A stretch of 64,000 nucleotides of DNA from Microbacterium sp. JZ31 (GTDB taxonomy: Bacteria; Actinomycetota; Actinomycetes; Actinomycetales; Microbacteriaceae): the NCBI RefSeq assembly GCF_016805985.1, contig NZ_CP017661.1, positions 3,100,001 to 3,164,000 of the forward strand, read 5' to 3'. The stretch's first letter is position 1, and each line of letters starts with the position of its first letter. Positions 9,956-18,488 of the stretch are shown here, in pieces. The position numbers and the translations under genes were made by a program. The notes under the pieces were generated by a model. That model was not told the DNA's origin, did not search any database, and saw only the letters and a program-made list of their open reading frames with translations.

Positions 9956-10948
9956 TCAGGCGGCCGCGCTGCCCGCGACCTCGCGTGTCTGCGCGACGGG
10001 CGGACAGGCGAAGCGGGCGCGGTACGCCGTGGGCGTCGTGCCGAGCACCCGGGAGAAGTTCTGACGCAGCACGGCCGCCGATCCGAAGCCGCACGCGTCC
10101 GCGATGCGGTCGAGGCCCCACTCGGTCTCCTCGAGCAGGCGCTGCGCGTGGATGATGCGCTGCCGCGCGAGCCATGCCGCGGGCGTGGTGCCGTAGTCGG
10201 CCTTGAACCGCCGCGCGAACGTGCGGGGAGACATGTGCGCGCGATTCGCGAGCTGCTCGACGGTGAGGTCGCGGTCGAGATTCTCGACCGCCCAGTCCGC
10301 GACCGGTGCGAGCGACAGGCCGCTCTGATCCGGCATCGGCTTCAGAATGAACTGGGCCTGCCCGCCCTCGCGCTGCGGCGCGACGACCATCCGGCGCGCG
10401 ATGCGGTTGGCGGCCTCGGCTCCCAGCTCCTGGCGCAGCAGGTGCAGGCACGCGTCCAGTCCCGCGGCGGTGCCCGCACTCGTGATGATGCGCCCGTCCT
10501 GCACGTAGAGCACGTCCGGATCCACCTCGATGCGCGGGTACATCCGGGCCATGGTGTCGGCGTACAGCCAGTGCGTCGTCGCGCGGCGCCCGTCGAGCAC
10601 GCCGGCCGCGGCCAGGACGAAGGCGCCGCTGCAGACGCTCAGGACCCACGCGCCGCGCTCGACGGCCGAGCGGATGATCGCCGCCACGCGCGTGTCGATC
10701 CGGCCCCAGGCCGACTTCGGCTGCGTGGACACGACGACGATGTCGGCCGTCTCCGCGAACTGCAGGTCGTCGGGGACGTTGACCGAGAAGCCGAGGTTGG
10801 AGGTCACGGCGCCGGGCTCGGGCGTGACGATGCGGAAGTCGAACTTCTCGATCCCCTCGGCCGTGCGGTCGAGGCCGAACGCCTCGCACGCGACGCCGAA
10901 CTCGAACGGCGCGAAGCCCTCCTGCACGATGCACGCGACGGTTCTCAT
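9956..10948 (-). CDS. GlxA-family transcriptional regulator (DJ-1/PfpI plus AraC HTH)
   Basis: A 330-residue regulator starting MRTVACIVQEGFAPFEFG at 10948; an upstream extension to 11140 would run through the promoter palindrome. The N-terminal DJ-1/PfpI-like domain (about 1-185) carries SVCSGAFVLAAAGVLDGRRATTHW, the nucleophile-elbow region with a cysteine. The C-terminal AraC double helix-turn-helix (about 215-315) includes RDLTVEQLANRAHMSPRTFARRF and DRIADACGFGSAAVLRQNF. This architecture belongs to amidase-like-ligand regulators such as GlxA, ArgR and CdhR that respond to small nitrogen compounds. The likely operator is the palindrome at 11001-11024, shared with a divergent 41-codon gene. 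Confidence 0.92.
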   Translation of the reverse strand: MRTVACIVQEGFAPFEFGVACEAFGLDRTAEGIEKFDFRIVTPEPGAVTSNLGFSVNVPDDLQFAETADIVVVSTQPKSAWGRIDTRVAAIIRSAVERGAWVLSVCSGAFVLAAAGVLDGRRATTHWLYADTMARMYPRIEVDPDVLYVQDGRIITSAGTAAGLDACLHLLRQELGAEAANRIARRMVVAPQREGGQAQFILKPMPDQSGLSLAPVADWAVENLDRDLTVEQLANRAHMSPRTFARRFKADYGTTPAAWLARQRIIHAQRLLEETEWGLDRIADACGFGSAAVLRQNFSRVLGTTPTAYRARFACPPVAQTREVAGSAAA

Positions 10949-11000
10949 GGGGCTCCTCGGGACGGGGCGGACACGTGGCAGTTTTCCTGCGAGATATGAC

Positions 11001-11024
11001 GATCCTGCCACTGTTGGCAGGATC
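11001..11024. promoter_or_regulatory. Perfect 10-bp inverted repeat between the GlxA-type regulator and a divergent micro-ORF
   Basis: GATCCTGCCA-CTGT-TGGCAGGATC. Half-site-like fragments also occur just outside (GTGGCAG near 10976 and GCAGGAT near 11035), as expected for an AraC-type operator region. It lies 52 nt upstream of the regulator start and 23 nt upstream of the small gene. Confidence 0.65.
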
Positions 11025-11047
11025 AGCACAAGCGCAGGATGACTGCC

Positions 11048-11173
11048 ATGTTCATTCTCATCCTCTTCGCAATCCTCTCGATCGCCGCCATCGCAGCCAC
11101 GCTGCACGAGGTGCGCATCGACGGCTACGGCCGCGTGCACACCGACGCCCTGCGCGTCCCCGAGCGCGACTGA
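11048..11173 (+). CDS. Small single-helix membrane protein (41 aa)
   Basis: Begins MFILILFAILSIAAIAATLHEV and ends in a polar, positively charged tail around DGYGRVHTDALRVPERD. One transmembrane helix fills residues 2-19 and there is no signal-peptidase site. It is divergent from the GlxA-type regulator gene with the shared palindrome between them and ends 4 nt before the glycosyltransferase stop on the other strand. Codon usage is consistent with the host. Similar one-helix peptides ending in a YRR/VP-type tail occur widely in Micrococcales, from memory of the group. Function unknown. Confidence 0.55.
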   Translation: MFILILFAILSIAAIAATLHEVRIDGYGRVHTDALRVPERD

Positions 11174-11177
11174 GGCG

Positions 11178-12386
11178 CTAGCGGGCCACCCGCTCGTACA
11201 CCAAGACCATCGCCGCCGTGCGGGACGACTGCCGGAACTTCGCCGGCATCTCCGGATCCGGCGCGGGCGCGGTGCCCGCCGCGATGTCGGCCGCGGCTCG
11301 ACGCAGGGTGGCGGCGAGCGCGCGGATCCGTCCCGGCTCGTCCGCGGGCGCGTCGACGCGCCACACCCCGGTGCCGATCTCGTCCGCGATGTCAGGGTCG
11401 CTGATCACGGCCGGCGTCCCGAGCGACGCCGCCTCGAACGGGGTCATGCCCTGCGTCTCGAATCCGATGGACGTCTGCACCAGCGCGTCCGCCGCCGCGA
11501 TGCGCCGCAGCACCTCGTCGTACGGCAGCTTGCCCGCGAAGCGCACCGCGAGACGGTGCTGCGCCACGAGCTTGCGCGCCGCCGCGAGCTGCGCACCGCC
11601 GCCGATCACCTCGACCTCGCAGGCGACATCTGCCTCGGCGAGAGCCTCCAGGAACGGCAGCAGGCGCTTCTCCGGGCTCATCCTGCCCAGCCAGACGAAC
11701 CGCGGGACACCGGGGGCGCGGACGTCGGGCGCCTCGGCGCGCACGCGGTCGAGGAGGTCGTCGTCGATCCCGTTCCACACCACATCGACGGGGGAGAACA
11801 CGCGGTGCGCCTCCAGGCGCCGCGCGAAGTGGCCGGAGGGAGCGGTCACGGCCTCGGCTCCGCGCGCGAGGCCGCGCAGGTACGCCCACCCGTCCACGCC
11901 CGTCGGCGCCCCGCCCGCGCGACCACGCAGCGCCGCGCGGCGCCATCCGTTCAGCGCACGCAGCACGAGACCGGGAAACGGCGCGGTCGCCTCGATCCCC
12001 ACGTCGACGCGGTTGTGCATCGTGTGCACGACGGGCAGCCCGTGCCGGGCGGCATAGCGGTAGCCGAGGAATGCGCCCCAGAAGTCGGCCTGCACGTGCA
12101 CGAGATCCGCCTGCGGTCGCCGCGCCATCTCCGCGTCCACGACCCGGTCGGCGGCGCGTCCGGGCCAGGAGAGCGCGTACTCCCGGTCCGGGGTGACGGG
12201 GATCGACGGCAGATCGAGATAGCCAGGGTCGTCCGCCTTGATCGCGGCGCGGGCGCCATGCCGGCGGGGCGCGACGATCGTCACGGTGTGCCCCGCCCGC
12301 TCGAGGTACCGGCGCTGCAGGCGCGTGGACACCTGGGCGCCGCCGAGCGTCTCGACGTGCTGATCCGCGAACATCACGATGTGCAC
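11178..12386 (-). CDS. GT4-type glycosyltransferase
   Basis: A 402-residue GT-B fold enzyme. The N-terminal acceptor domain starts HIVMFADQHVETLGGAQVST, with a glycine-rich loop after strand 1. The C-terminal nucleotide-sugar domain has FVWLGRMSPEKRLLPFLEAL and the EX7E-type region around FEAASLGTPAVISD. It is cytoplasmic with no membrane helix. It starts 18 nt after the stop of a second GT4 gene, so they form an operon. Actinobacterial pairs like this build mannolipids or other glycolipids; Microbacteriaceae make dimannosyl-diacylglycerol (general knowledge), a reasonable but unproven role. The start codon is GTG with a GGGAG upstream. Confidence 0.9.
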   Translation of the reverse strand: MHIVMFADQHVETLGGAQVSTRLQRRYLERAGHTVTIVAPRRHGARAAIKADDPGYLDLPSIPVTPDREYALSWPGRAADRVVDAEMARRPQADLVHVQADFWGAFLGYRYAARHGLPVVHTMHNRVDVGIEATAPFPGLVLRALNGWRRAALRGRAGGAPTGVDGWAYLRGLARGAEAVTAPSGHFARRLEAHRVFSPVDVVWNGIDDDLLDRVRAEAPDVRAPGVPRFVWLGRMSPEKRLLPFLEALAEADVACEVEVIGGGAQLAAARKLVAQHRLAVRFAGKLPYDEVLRRIAAADALVQTSIGFETQGMTPFEAASLGTPAVISDPDIADEIGTGVWRVDAPADEPGRIRALAATLRRAAADIAAGTAPAPDPEMPAKFRQSSRTAAMVLVYERVAR

Positions 12387-12404
12387 GCGCGGTGCTCCCG
12401 ATCG

Positions 12405-13694
12405 CTAGGCCGGCTGCGCTTCGCCGCGGCGATCCAGGAGGACATGCGGCGCCGCGCCGCGATACAGCGCCTCGAACGTGTCGAGCGTGCGGTTGATGTC
12501 GTGCACGAGCACGCCCTCGAGCGATGCGCGCTGCAGACGCAGGCGCTCCTCGGGGGAGGCGGTGAGCACGGTCGTGAGCTTCGCGGCGAGGTCGTCGGCG
12601 TCGCCCGGCTCGAACAGGTATCCGTTCTCGCCTTCGTGCACCAGGTGCGGCAGCGCGACGGCGTTCGCGGCGACGATCGGCAGACCCGACGCCATCGCCT
12701 CCATCGTCGCGATCGACTGCAACTCGGCGATCGACGCGATGGCGAACACGCTGCCGCGGGTGAGGGTCGCGCGCAGGTGGGCATCGGTCGACAGGCCGTG
12801 GAACGTCACCCGGTCCTGCACCCCCAGCTCGGCGGCGAGGGCCTGCAGCGCGTGCTCCTGGTCGCCCTGCCCGACGAGGTCGAGCTTCGCGTCCAGTGCC
12901 GGGTCGAGCTTCGCCAGCGCGCGCAGGATCACGTCGACCTGCTTCTCGGCCGTCATCCGGCCGACGAACACGATCCGGTTCTCCGCGCGCGGCTCGAGGT
13001 CAGCGCTGTACTGCGTGCGATCGATGCCGCAGCTGATGGGGATGACCCCTGGCATGTCGATCGCCGACTCGAGGAAGTCGGCCGCGCGACGCGTCGGCGT
13101 CGTGACCGCCGACGCGAGGCGGAAGGTGCGCGCCGCGTCCTTCCACGCGAGCTTCACGAAGAGGTCGTTCGCCCAGTCCGGCAGCGCCGTGTGATCCAGG
13201 ATGTTCTCCGGCATCACGTGATTCGTGGCGACGACCCGGATGCCGCGCTTGCGCGCCTCGCGCGCGAGCCCGCGCCCGATCACGATGTGCGACTGGATGT
13301 GCACGACATCGGGCTTGACGCGGTCGAGCACGCGCCGCGCGTGGTGCTTGGCGCGCCACGGCCACACGAAGCGCAGCCACTCGTGCCACCACAGCCGCAC
13401 CGACGGCAGGCGGTGCAGCGTCATGGCCTCGCCCTCGATCGTCTCGGTGCGGTTCGGCTCGTCGGCATACCGCCTGTTCGGCGCGACGACGTGCACGTCG
13501 TGGCCGCGCTGGACGAGACCGGCCGCGAGCCGCTCGGCGAAGCGCGCGGCGCCGTTGATGTCGGGCGCGAAGGTGTCGGCCCCGATCAGGATGCGCAGCG
13601 GGCTTCGGGGGGCGTCGGGAGCGGGGGAGTCTGTCACGTTCGGCCTCGCAGTGCTGTTCGTGGCGGCACCGTCTCTCGGCACGGGATCGGGCAC
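12405..13694 (-). CDS. GT4-type glycosyltransferase (glycolipid type)
   Basis: A 429-residue GT-B enzyme. The Rossmann start RILIGADTFAPDINGAARF resembles the diacylglycerol glucosyl/mannosyl-transferase group, as do VVHIQSHIVIGRGLAREA and ATNHVMPENI. The donor domain carries IVFVGRMTAEKQVDVILRAL and the EX7E motif in ELQSIATMEAMASGLPIVA. The first 20-30 residues are low-complexity and unlikely to be conserved; a GTG at 13637 is an alternative start. It is first gene of the pair with the downstream GT4 gene. A membrane glycolipid product is inferred from similarity of the N-domain. Confidence 0.9.
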   Translation of the reverse strand: MPDPVPRDGAATNSTARPNVTDSPAPDAPRSPLRILIGADTFAPDINGAARFAERLAAGLVQRGHDVHVVAPNRRYADEPNRTETIEGEAMTLHRLPSVRLWWHEWLRFVWPWRAKHHARRVLDRVKPDVVHIQSHIVIGRGLAREARKRGIRVVATNHVMPENILDHTALPDWANDLFVKLAWKDAARTFRLASAVTTPTRRAADFLESAIDMPGVIPISCGIDRTQYSADLEPRAENRIVFVGRMTAEKQVDVILRALAKLDPALDAKLDLVGQGDQEHALQALAAELGVQDRVTFHGLSTDAHLRATLTRGSVFAIASIAELQSIATMEAMASGLPIVAANAVALPHLVHEGENGYLFEPGDADDLAAKLTTVLTASPEERLRLQRASLEGVLVHDINRTLDTFEALYRGAAPHVLLDRRGEAQPA

Positions 13695-13761
13695 GAGGCG
13701 ACGGGAAGTCGAGAGCCGAGCCTAGCCGAACGGGCGCGCGCGCCCCGGAAGGCGTGCCGGA

Positions 13762-15189
13762 TCAGCCCTGCGCCGCCCACCACTCGCGCAGGCGCCGCTC
13801 GGCCTCGTCGGCGCCGAGCACGCCCTCGTCCAGGCGCAGGTCGAGGAGGAAGCGGTACGCCTTGCCCACCTGGGGCCCCGGAGTGATGCCGAGCACCTCC
13901 TGGATGCGGTTGCCGTCGAGCTCCGGCCGGATGGCGTCGAGCTCCTCCTGCTCGCGCAGGGTCACGATGCGGGCCTCGATGTCGTCGTACGCCGTCGCGA
14001 GCCGCTGCGCCTTGCGCCGGTTGCGCGTCGTGACGTCGGCGCGCGTCAGGATGTGCAGGCGCTCGAGCTGCGCACCCGCGTCGCGCACGTACCGGCGCAC
14101 GGCCGAGTCGGTCCAGGCGCCCTCGGCGTAGCCGAAGAAGCGCAGGTGCAGCTCGATCAGCGTCGTCACCGCGTCGATCGTGTCGCCGTCGAACCGCAGC
14201 GCCTGCAGGCGCTTGCGCGCCATCCGCGCCCCCACGATGTCGTGGTGGTGGAACGTGACGACGCCGCCCTTCTCGAGCTTGCGGGTGCGGGGCTTGCCGA
14301 TGTCGTGCAGCAGCGCGGCCAGGCGCAGCGGGACATCCGGATCCTTCCCCGGGAAGCGCTCGTGCTCGTGGTCGATCGCCTGGCGCAGCACCGTGAGGGA
14401 GTGCTCGTACACGTCCTTGTGGTGATGGTGCTCGTCCACCTCGAGGCGCAGCGCCGACACCTCCGGAAGGAACTCCTCGATCAACTCCGTCTCGACGAGC
14501 ACGCGGATGCCGGACACCGGATCGTCCGTCGCGAGCAGCCGCGTGAGCTCGCCCTGGATCCGCTCCGGGCTCACGATCGACAGCGTCTGGCGCAGCGCCT
14601 CGATCGCGGAGAGCGTGCCGTGCTCGACCTCGAAGTTCAGCTGGGATGCAAAGCGCGCGGCGCGCAGCATGCGGAGGGGATCGTCGCCGAAGCTGATGCG
14701 CGGGTCGATCGGAGTGCGCAGGACGCCGGCGACGAGGTCCTCGACACCGCCGGTGGGGTCGATCAGCTTGACCTCGGGCACGCGCAGCGCCATGGCGTTG
14801 ACCGTGAAGTCGCGGCGCACGAGGTCGGCCTCGAGCGTGTCGCCGAACTCCACGGCGGGCTTGCGCGTGACGCCGTCGTAGCTGTCGGCGCGGTAGGTCG
14901 TGATCTCGACCTGCTCGCCGCGCACGCGGGCGCCGATCGTGCCGAACGCGCGGCCGATGTCCCACTGCGCCGAGGAGATCGGCGTGATGATCCGCAGGAT
15001 GTCGTCGGGACGCGCGTCCGTCGTGAAGTCGAGGTCGTGCGTCGCGCGGCCGAGCAGCGCATCGCGCACCGGACCGCCGACGATCGCGAGATCGTGCCCC
15101 GCGTCGGCGAACGCGCGGGCGAGCGCCGACACCACCGGCGAGGCCGCCAGGTCGCCGAGACGCGCGACACCGTCGGCCATGTTGAGCAT
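13762..15189 (-). CDS. cca: CCA tRNA nucleotidyltransferase
   Basis: A 475-residue enzyme. The nucleotidyltransferase head has AIVGGPVRDALLGRATHDLDFTTDA with the DXD metal ligands, then RRDFTVNAMALR and DPLRMLRAARFASQL. An HD domain follows (HHHHKDVYEHSLTVLRQ, LAALLHDIGKP and FHHHDIVGARM). It adds or repairs the 3'-CCA of tRNAs. In many actinobacteria this gene lies directly divergent from a NUDIX/DUF6049/murJ operon; here about 6.8 kb of other genes separate them. The promoter box TAGACT ends 7 nt before the ATG, so the transcript may be leaderless. Confidence 0.95.
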   Translation of the reverse strand: MLNMADGVARLGDLAASPVVSALARAFADAGHDLAIVGGPVRDALLGRATHDLDFTTDARPDDILRIITPISSAQWDIGRAFGTIGARVRGEQVEITTYRADSYDGVTRKPAVEFGDTLEADLVRRDFTVNAMALRVPEVKLIDPTGGVEDLVAGVLRTPIDPRISFGDDPLRMLRAARFASQLNFEVEHGTLSAIEALRQTLSIVSPERIQGELTRLLATDDPVSGIRVLVETELIEEFLPEVSALRLEVDEHHHHKDVYEHSLTVLRQAIDHEHERFPGKDPDVPLRLAALLHDIGKPRTRKLEKGGVVTFHHHDIVGARMARKRLQALRFDGDTIDAVTTLIELHLRFFGYAEGAWTDSAVRRYVRDAGAQLERLHILTRADVTTRNRRKAQRLATAYDDIEARIVTLREQEELDAIRPELDGNRIQEVLGITPGPQVGKAYRFLLDLRLDEGVLGADEAERRLREWWAAQG

Positions 15190-15196
15190 GGGTTCC

Positions 15197-15202
15197 AGTC
15201 TA
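15197..15202 (-). promoter_or_regulatory. -10 box (TAGACT) for cca
   Basis: On the minus strand TAGACT is followed by 7 nt and then the ATG at 15189. Confidence 0.45.
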
Positions 15203-15256
15203 GAGAGGCCGCGTCGTGCCGAGCCGACCCCGCGTCGCCACGGGTGGGCCCACCGC

Positions 15257-15262
15257 TAGCCT
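15257..15262 (+). promoter_or_regulatory. -10 box (TAGCCT) for the DMT transporter gene, leaderless spacing
   Basis: TAGCCT ends 6 nt before ATG 15269 with no leader room for a ribosome site. Confidence 0.5.
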
Positions 15263-15268
15263 GGCGGG

Positions 15269-16111
15269 ATGACGGCGATCCTGCTCGCGCTCGCATCCGC
15301 CGCCGCATACGGCGTCTCCGACTTCTTCGGAGGACTCTTCTCGAAGCGCCACAGCGCCTGGACCATTGCGTTCTGGGGGCAGCTCGGCGCTCTGCTCACC
15401 GCGGGGCTGCTGGCGCTGTGGGTCGGCGGCCGCCCCCAGCCGCCGGATTTCCTGTGGGCGGGCGTGGCCGGTGTCGGGTCGGCGCTCGGCACGGCGTTCC
15501 TGTATCGCGGACTGGCCGGCGGCCGGATGAGCGTAGTCGCCCCGATCTCGGCCGTGGTGAGCGCAGCCGTGCCGATCGTCGTCGGCGTCGCGACGGGGGA
15601 GCGGCCGGCCGCTCTCACGTGGGTCGGCATCGCCGTGGGGCTCGTGGCGATCTGGCTCGTGGCGCGGGCTCCGGATCCCGCGGGCGGGACGCGCGAGGGC
15701 GCGGCGGCATCCGTCCGCGACGGCGTGATCGCGGGCGCGGGCTTCGGCGCCTACTTCGCCGCGATCGGTCAGGTGCGCGAGGAAGCCGGCCTGTGGCCCA
15801 ACGCGGCGAGCATGGTGGTCGCCGCGTTGGTGCTGCTCGGCGTCCTGCTCGCCGTGCGCGCACCGCTGCGGCTGCCGCCGCGTCGCGCCGGTCTGGCGCT
15901 GCTGCCCGGCGTTCTCGGCGCGGTCGCGCTCACGCTGTTCCTGCTCGCCTCGCAGGCGGGCCTGCTCACCGTGGTCGCGGTGATCGCGTCGCTCTACCCC
16001 GCCGCGACCGTGATCCTCGCCGCCGCCGTGCTGCACGAGCGCATCCACCGCGGCCAGGCCGTCGGGCTCGCCGCGTGCGCGGCGGCGGTCGCGCTGGTCG
16101 CGGTGGGGTAG
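15269..16111 (+). CDS. EamA/DMT-superfamily transporter
   Basis: A 280-residue inner-membrane protein with ten hydrophobic helices arranged as two EamA repeats (about 1-130 and 150-280). Typical marks are ASAAAYGVSDFFGG in helix 1, FLYRGLAGGRMSVVAPISAV at the end of repeat one and VIASLYPAATVILAAAVLHERI in repeat two. These carriers export or import amino acids, nucleotides or drugs; no specific substrate is indicated. It is divergent from cca and its stop lies 16 nt from the convergent methyltransferase gene. Confidence 0.9.
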   Translation: MTAILLALASAAAYGVSDFFGGLFSKRHSAWTIAFWGQLGALLTAGLLALWVGGRPQPPDFLWAGVAGVGSALGTAFLYRGLAGGRMSVVAPISAVVSAAVPIVVGVATGERPAALTWVGIAVGLVAIWLVARAPDPAGGTREGAAASVRDGVIAGAGFGAYFAAIGQVREEAGLWPNAASMVVAALVLLGVLLAVRAPLRLPPRRAGLALLPGVLGAVALTLFLLASQAGLLTVVAVIASLYPAATVILAAAVLHERIHRGQAVGLAACAAAVALVAVG

Positions 16112-16127
16112 CCGCGCCGGCGCAGGC

Positions 16128-17677
16128 TCAGGCGAACGTCAGGAATCCGTCGACGAGCAGCTCCCGCACGCGCGGCAGCAGCTCGGCGCGCAGGGCGGAT
16201 CCGTCCGCCTCCAGCAGGTCGGCGATGGCCGCGATGAGCGGGCCCACCGGCAGGTCGCCGTCGCACGCTCCCACGAGCGCCGCGAGCCCCGGATCCGCCT
16301 GGATGGCGCGGCCGAACCCCGCGCCCTGGCGCAGCTCGATCACCTGCGGGTCGCCCATGCCGGGCAGGTGGTGCCGTGCCTCCGTGACGTCCGCGGCCGC
16401 GCGCAGCGTCGCCGCGGCGAGCGCGTCGTCGTCCATGTCCGCCAGCCGGTCGTGCGCAGCGAGCGCCTGCGCGAGGTGATCGCCGAGCCCGCCCTCCGAG
16501 GGAATCGGGTGCGTCACGCGCTCGTAGCGGGCAAGAGCAGGCGCGCCGGTCGCGCGGCGCAGCAGCACGTAGCCGAAGCCGATCGCCGTGACGCCGCGCG
16601 CGGAGAAGTCGTCGAGCCACGCGGCCAGCAGCTCGTCGTGACGCGGCGTGCCGGGCGTCGTGCCGCCGTCGCGGATCCACATCTCGGCGTACTGGATCGG
16701 ATCCAGCTGCTCGCGCTCGACCACCCACGCCTCGAGCGGCACGGGGGAGGAGGCCACCCACGCGCGCACGCGCTCCAGTCCGTCGACGCCGTCGCGGGTC
16801 TCCCAGTTGCCGAGCAGCTGCGCGGTCCCGCCGGGGCGCTCGGGCCCGCCCTCCCGCAGATGCGCACCGACGCCGCGCACGACCTGCTCCACGAGCGCGT
16901 CGCCCACCAGCCCCCGTCGCGATACTCGTAACCGGGCACGCCGGCCGCACGCGGCGTGATGACGAACGGCGGATTGGTCACGATCCTGTCGAACGTCTCT
17001 CCCGCCACGGGCTCGAACAGGCTGCCCAGACGCGTCTCGATGCCCTCGTCGTGGTTGAGCAGCGCGTTCAGCCGCGTGAACGCCAGCGCCCGCTCGGACA
17101 GGTCGGTCGCCACCACAGACGCGGCGTACCGCCGCGCCCGCAGCGCCTGGATGCCGCATCCCGTGCCGAGATCCAGCACGCGCTCCGCGGGTGTCGGCAG
17201 CTGCAGCGCCGCGAGCGTGAGGGAGGCGCCGCCCACCCCGAGCACGTGGTCCTCGGCCAGCGCGCCCCCTCCCATGGCGATCTCGTCGAGGTCGCTCGCC
17301 AGCCACCACTCGCCGGCTCCCTCGCTGTCGAGGTACGACTGGGGCCGGATGATGGCGCGGGGCACGACGGGATCGGCGCGCTCGGCGAGCCCGAGCGCGT
17401 GCAGCCCGTCGGCGCCGAGCGTCGGCAGCGCGGCGTCGACCGTCGCCCGCGGCTGCGGCATGCCGAGCACGAGCAGGCGGCCGAGCGTGGCGAGCGCATC
17501 CTGTCGGTCCCCGAGACCGCGCAGCGCCGGGACGCGCAGGCCGCGGCCGATCGCATCGTCCGCCTCGACGCCCCAGGCGGCGCGCAGGGCTTCGGATCGG
17601 AAGCGCGCCGCGCGCAGATCGGTCGCGAGGGCGGCGCAGAGCTCGGCGTCGGGGTGCGGTGTCACGCTCCCATTCAA
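16128..17677 (-). CDS. Class I SAM-dependent methyltransferase, reading frame broken once as sequenced
   Basis: The gene is readable in two frames that join at a C5 run (16911-16915). The 5' part carries an N-terminal helical domain of the DUF7059 kind, then a Rossmann methyltransferase core with VLDLGTGCGIQALRARR and FDRIVTNPPFV (NPPF catalytic motif). The 3' part resumes as LVEQVVRGVGAHLREGG and continues to a C-terminal domain ending VDGFLTFA. Restoring one G on the coding strand gives DGGLVGDALVEQVV and an uninterrupted protein of about 516 residues. The NPP motif suggests N-methylation of a base or protein glutamine; the target is unknown. The start may be TTG 17677 or GTG 17665. Frame loss is probably base-calling error. 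Confidence 0.8.
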
Positions 17678-17770
17678 CCCCGCGCATCCGGCTGTCGCCG
17701 GGTTCAGGACGGCAGGACGGCGCCCGTCCGCTGTGCGAACAGCCTTCCAGCGAACTCTTAACCATCGGAT

Positions 17771-17797
17771 CTGGCACTCTCACCGCCAGAGTGCTAA
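17771..17797 (+). promoter_or_regulatory. CIRCE element (HrcA operator) upstream of hsp20
   Basis: CTGGCACTC-N9-GAGTGCTAA. The consensus is TTAGCACTC-N9-GAGTGCTAA; the right arm is perfect and the left arm differs at two outer bases. It sits 67 nt before the hsp20 start, so the gene should be repressed by HrcA and induced by heat. Confidence 0.9.
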
Positions 17798-17863
17798 TTC
17801 ATATAGCGAGTCCTCACGACTCAGGTCTGAAGCGCCACGAACAGACAAGAGGAGGAGATCACG

Positions 17864-18298
17864 ATGGCGATGTTCTTCGACCCGTTCCGCGAGTTCGACC
17901 GCATGGCCGAGCAGCTGTTCGACCGTCAGGGTCCGCGGCTGATGCCGATGGACCTCTACCGCGAGGGCGACCACTACGTCCTGAGCGCCGACCTCCCGGG
18001 GATCGACCCGGGCAGCGTCGACATCGACGTGGACGGCCAGCTGCTGACAATCCGCGCGGAGCGCACGGCGCGCAGCGCCGAGGGAGTGAAGTGGATCACG
18101 CGCGAGCGCACGACGGGATCGTTCCTGCGCCAGCTCAATCTGGGGCAGGGCATCGACACGGCCGGCATCTCGGCGACGTACGACAACGGCGTGCTGAGCG
18201 TGCTCATCCCGATCACCGAGAAGGCGAAGCCCCGCAAGGTGGAGGTCCAGCGCTCGGTGACCGGCGCGCAGGACGTCACGCCCGAGCTGACGAGCTGA
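17864..18298 (+). CDS. Hsp20/alpha-crystallin small heat-shock protein
   Basis: A 144-residue protein with a short N-terminal arm (MAMFFDPFREFDRMAEQLF) and an alpha-crystallin domain (about 30-130) containing VLSADLPGIDPGSVDIDVDG and the closing motif YDNGVLSVLIPI. The usual C-terminal IXI anchor is not obvious. Small Hsps bind unfolding proteins without ATP and pass them to DnaK/ClpB, which links this gene functionally to the clpB at 6832. A strong AGGAGG precedes the ATG and a CIRCE element lies in the leader. Confidence 0.94.
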   Translation: MAMFFDPFREFDRMAEQLFDRQGPRLMPMDLYREGDHYVLSADLPGIDPGSVDIDVDGQLLTIRAERTARSAEGVKWITRERTTGSFLRQLNLGQGIDTAGISATYDNGVLSVLIPITEKAKPRKVEVQRSVTGAQDVTPELTS

Positions 18299-18366
18299 CG
18301 CCCGTGCCGCGCTGAGCCGATCCACGGGGGATCCGGATCCGTCCGGGTCCCCCTTCTCATGCCCGC

Positions 18367-18463
18367 CGTCCGCATGACGCAGGATCGGCACGTCCGACAC
18401 GCCGGGACACGCCGGCGCCTCGGCGTGTCGGCGCCATCGGCTCCTGCGTTGTGCGGATGACGG
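18367..18463. repeat. Nested inverted repeat between hsp20 and galK
   Basis: An inner perfect pair CCGACACGCCG (18394-18404) / CGGCGTGTCGG (18421-18431) is enclosed by an imperfect outer pair built on TCCGCA..ACGCAGGA (about 18369-18384) and its complement (about 18444-18461). The whole can fold into a stem of about 95 nt. It may end both convergent transcripts, or be a REP-like element. Confidence 0.65.
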
Positions 18464-18488
18464 AGCACGCGAAGGCGGACCCGGTGGG

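Noticed and set aside
16128..17783. A single 551-codon protein in one frame
   Set aside because: Its first 290 codons are Arg-rich noise; the real N-terminal half lies in the neighbouring frame and joins at the C5 run.
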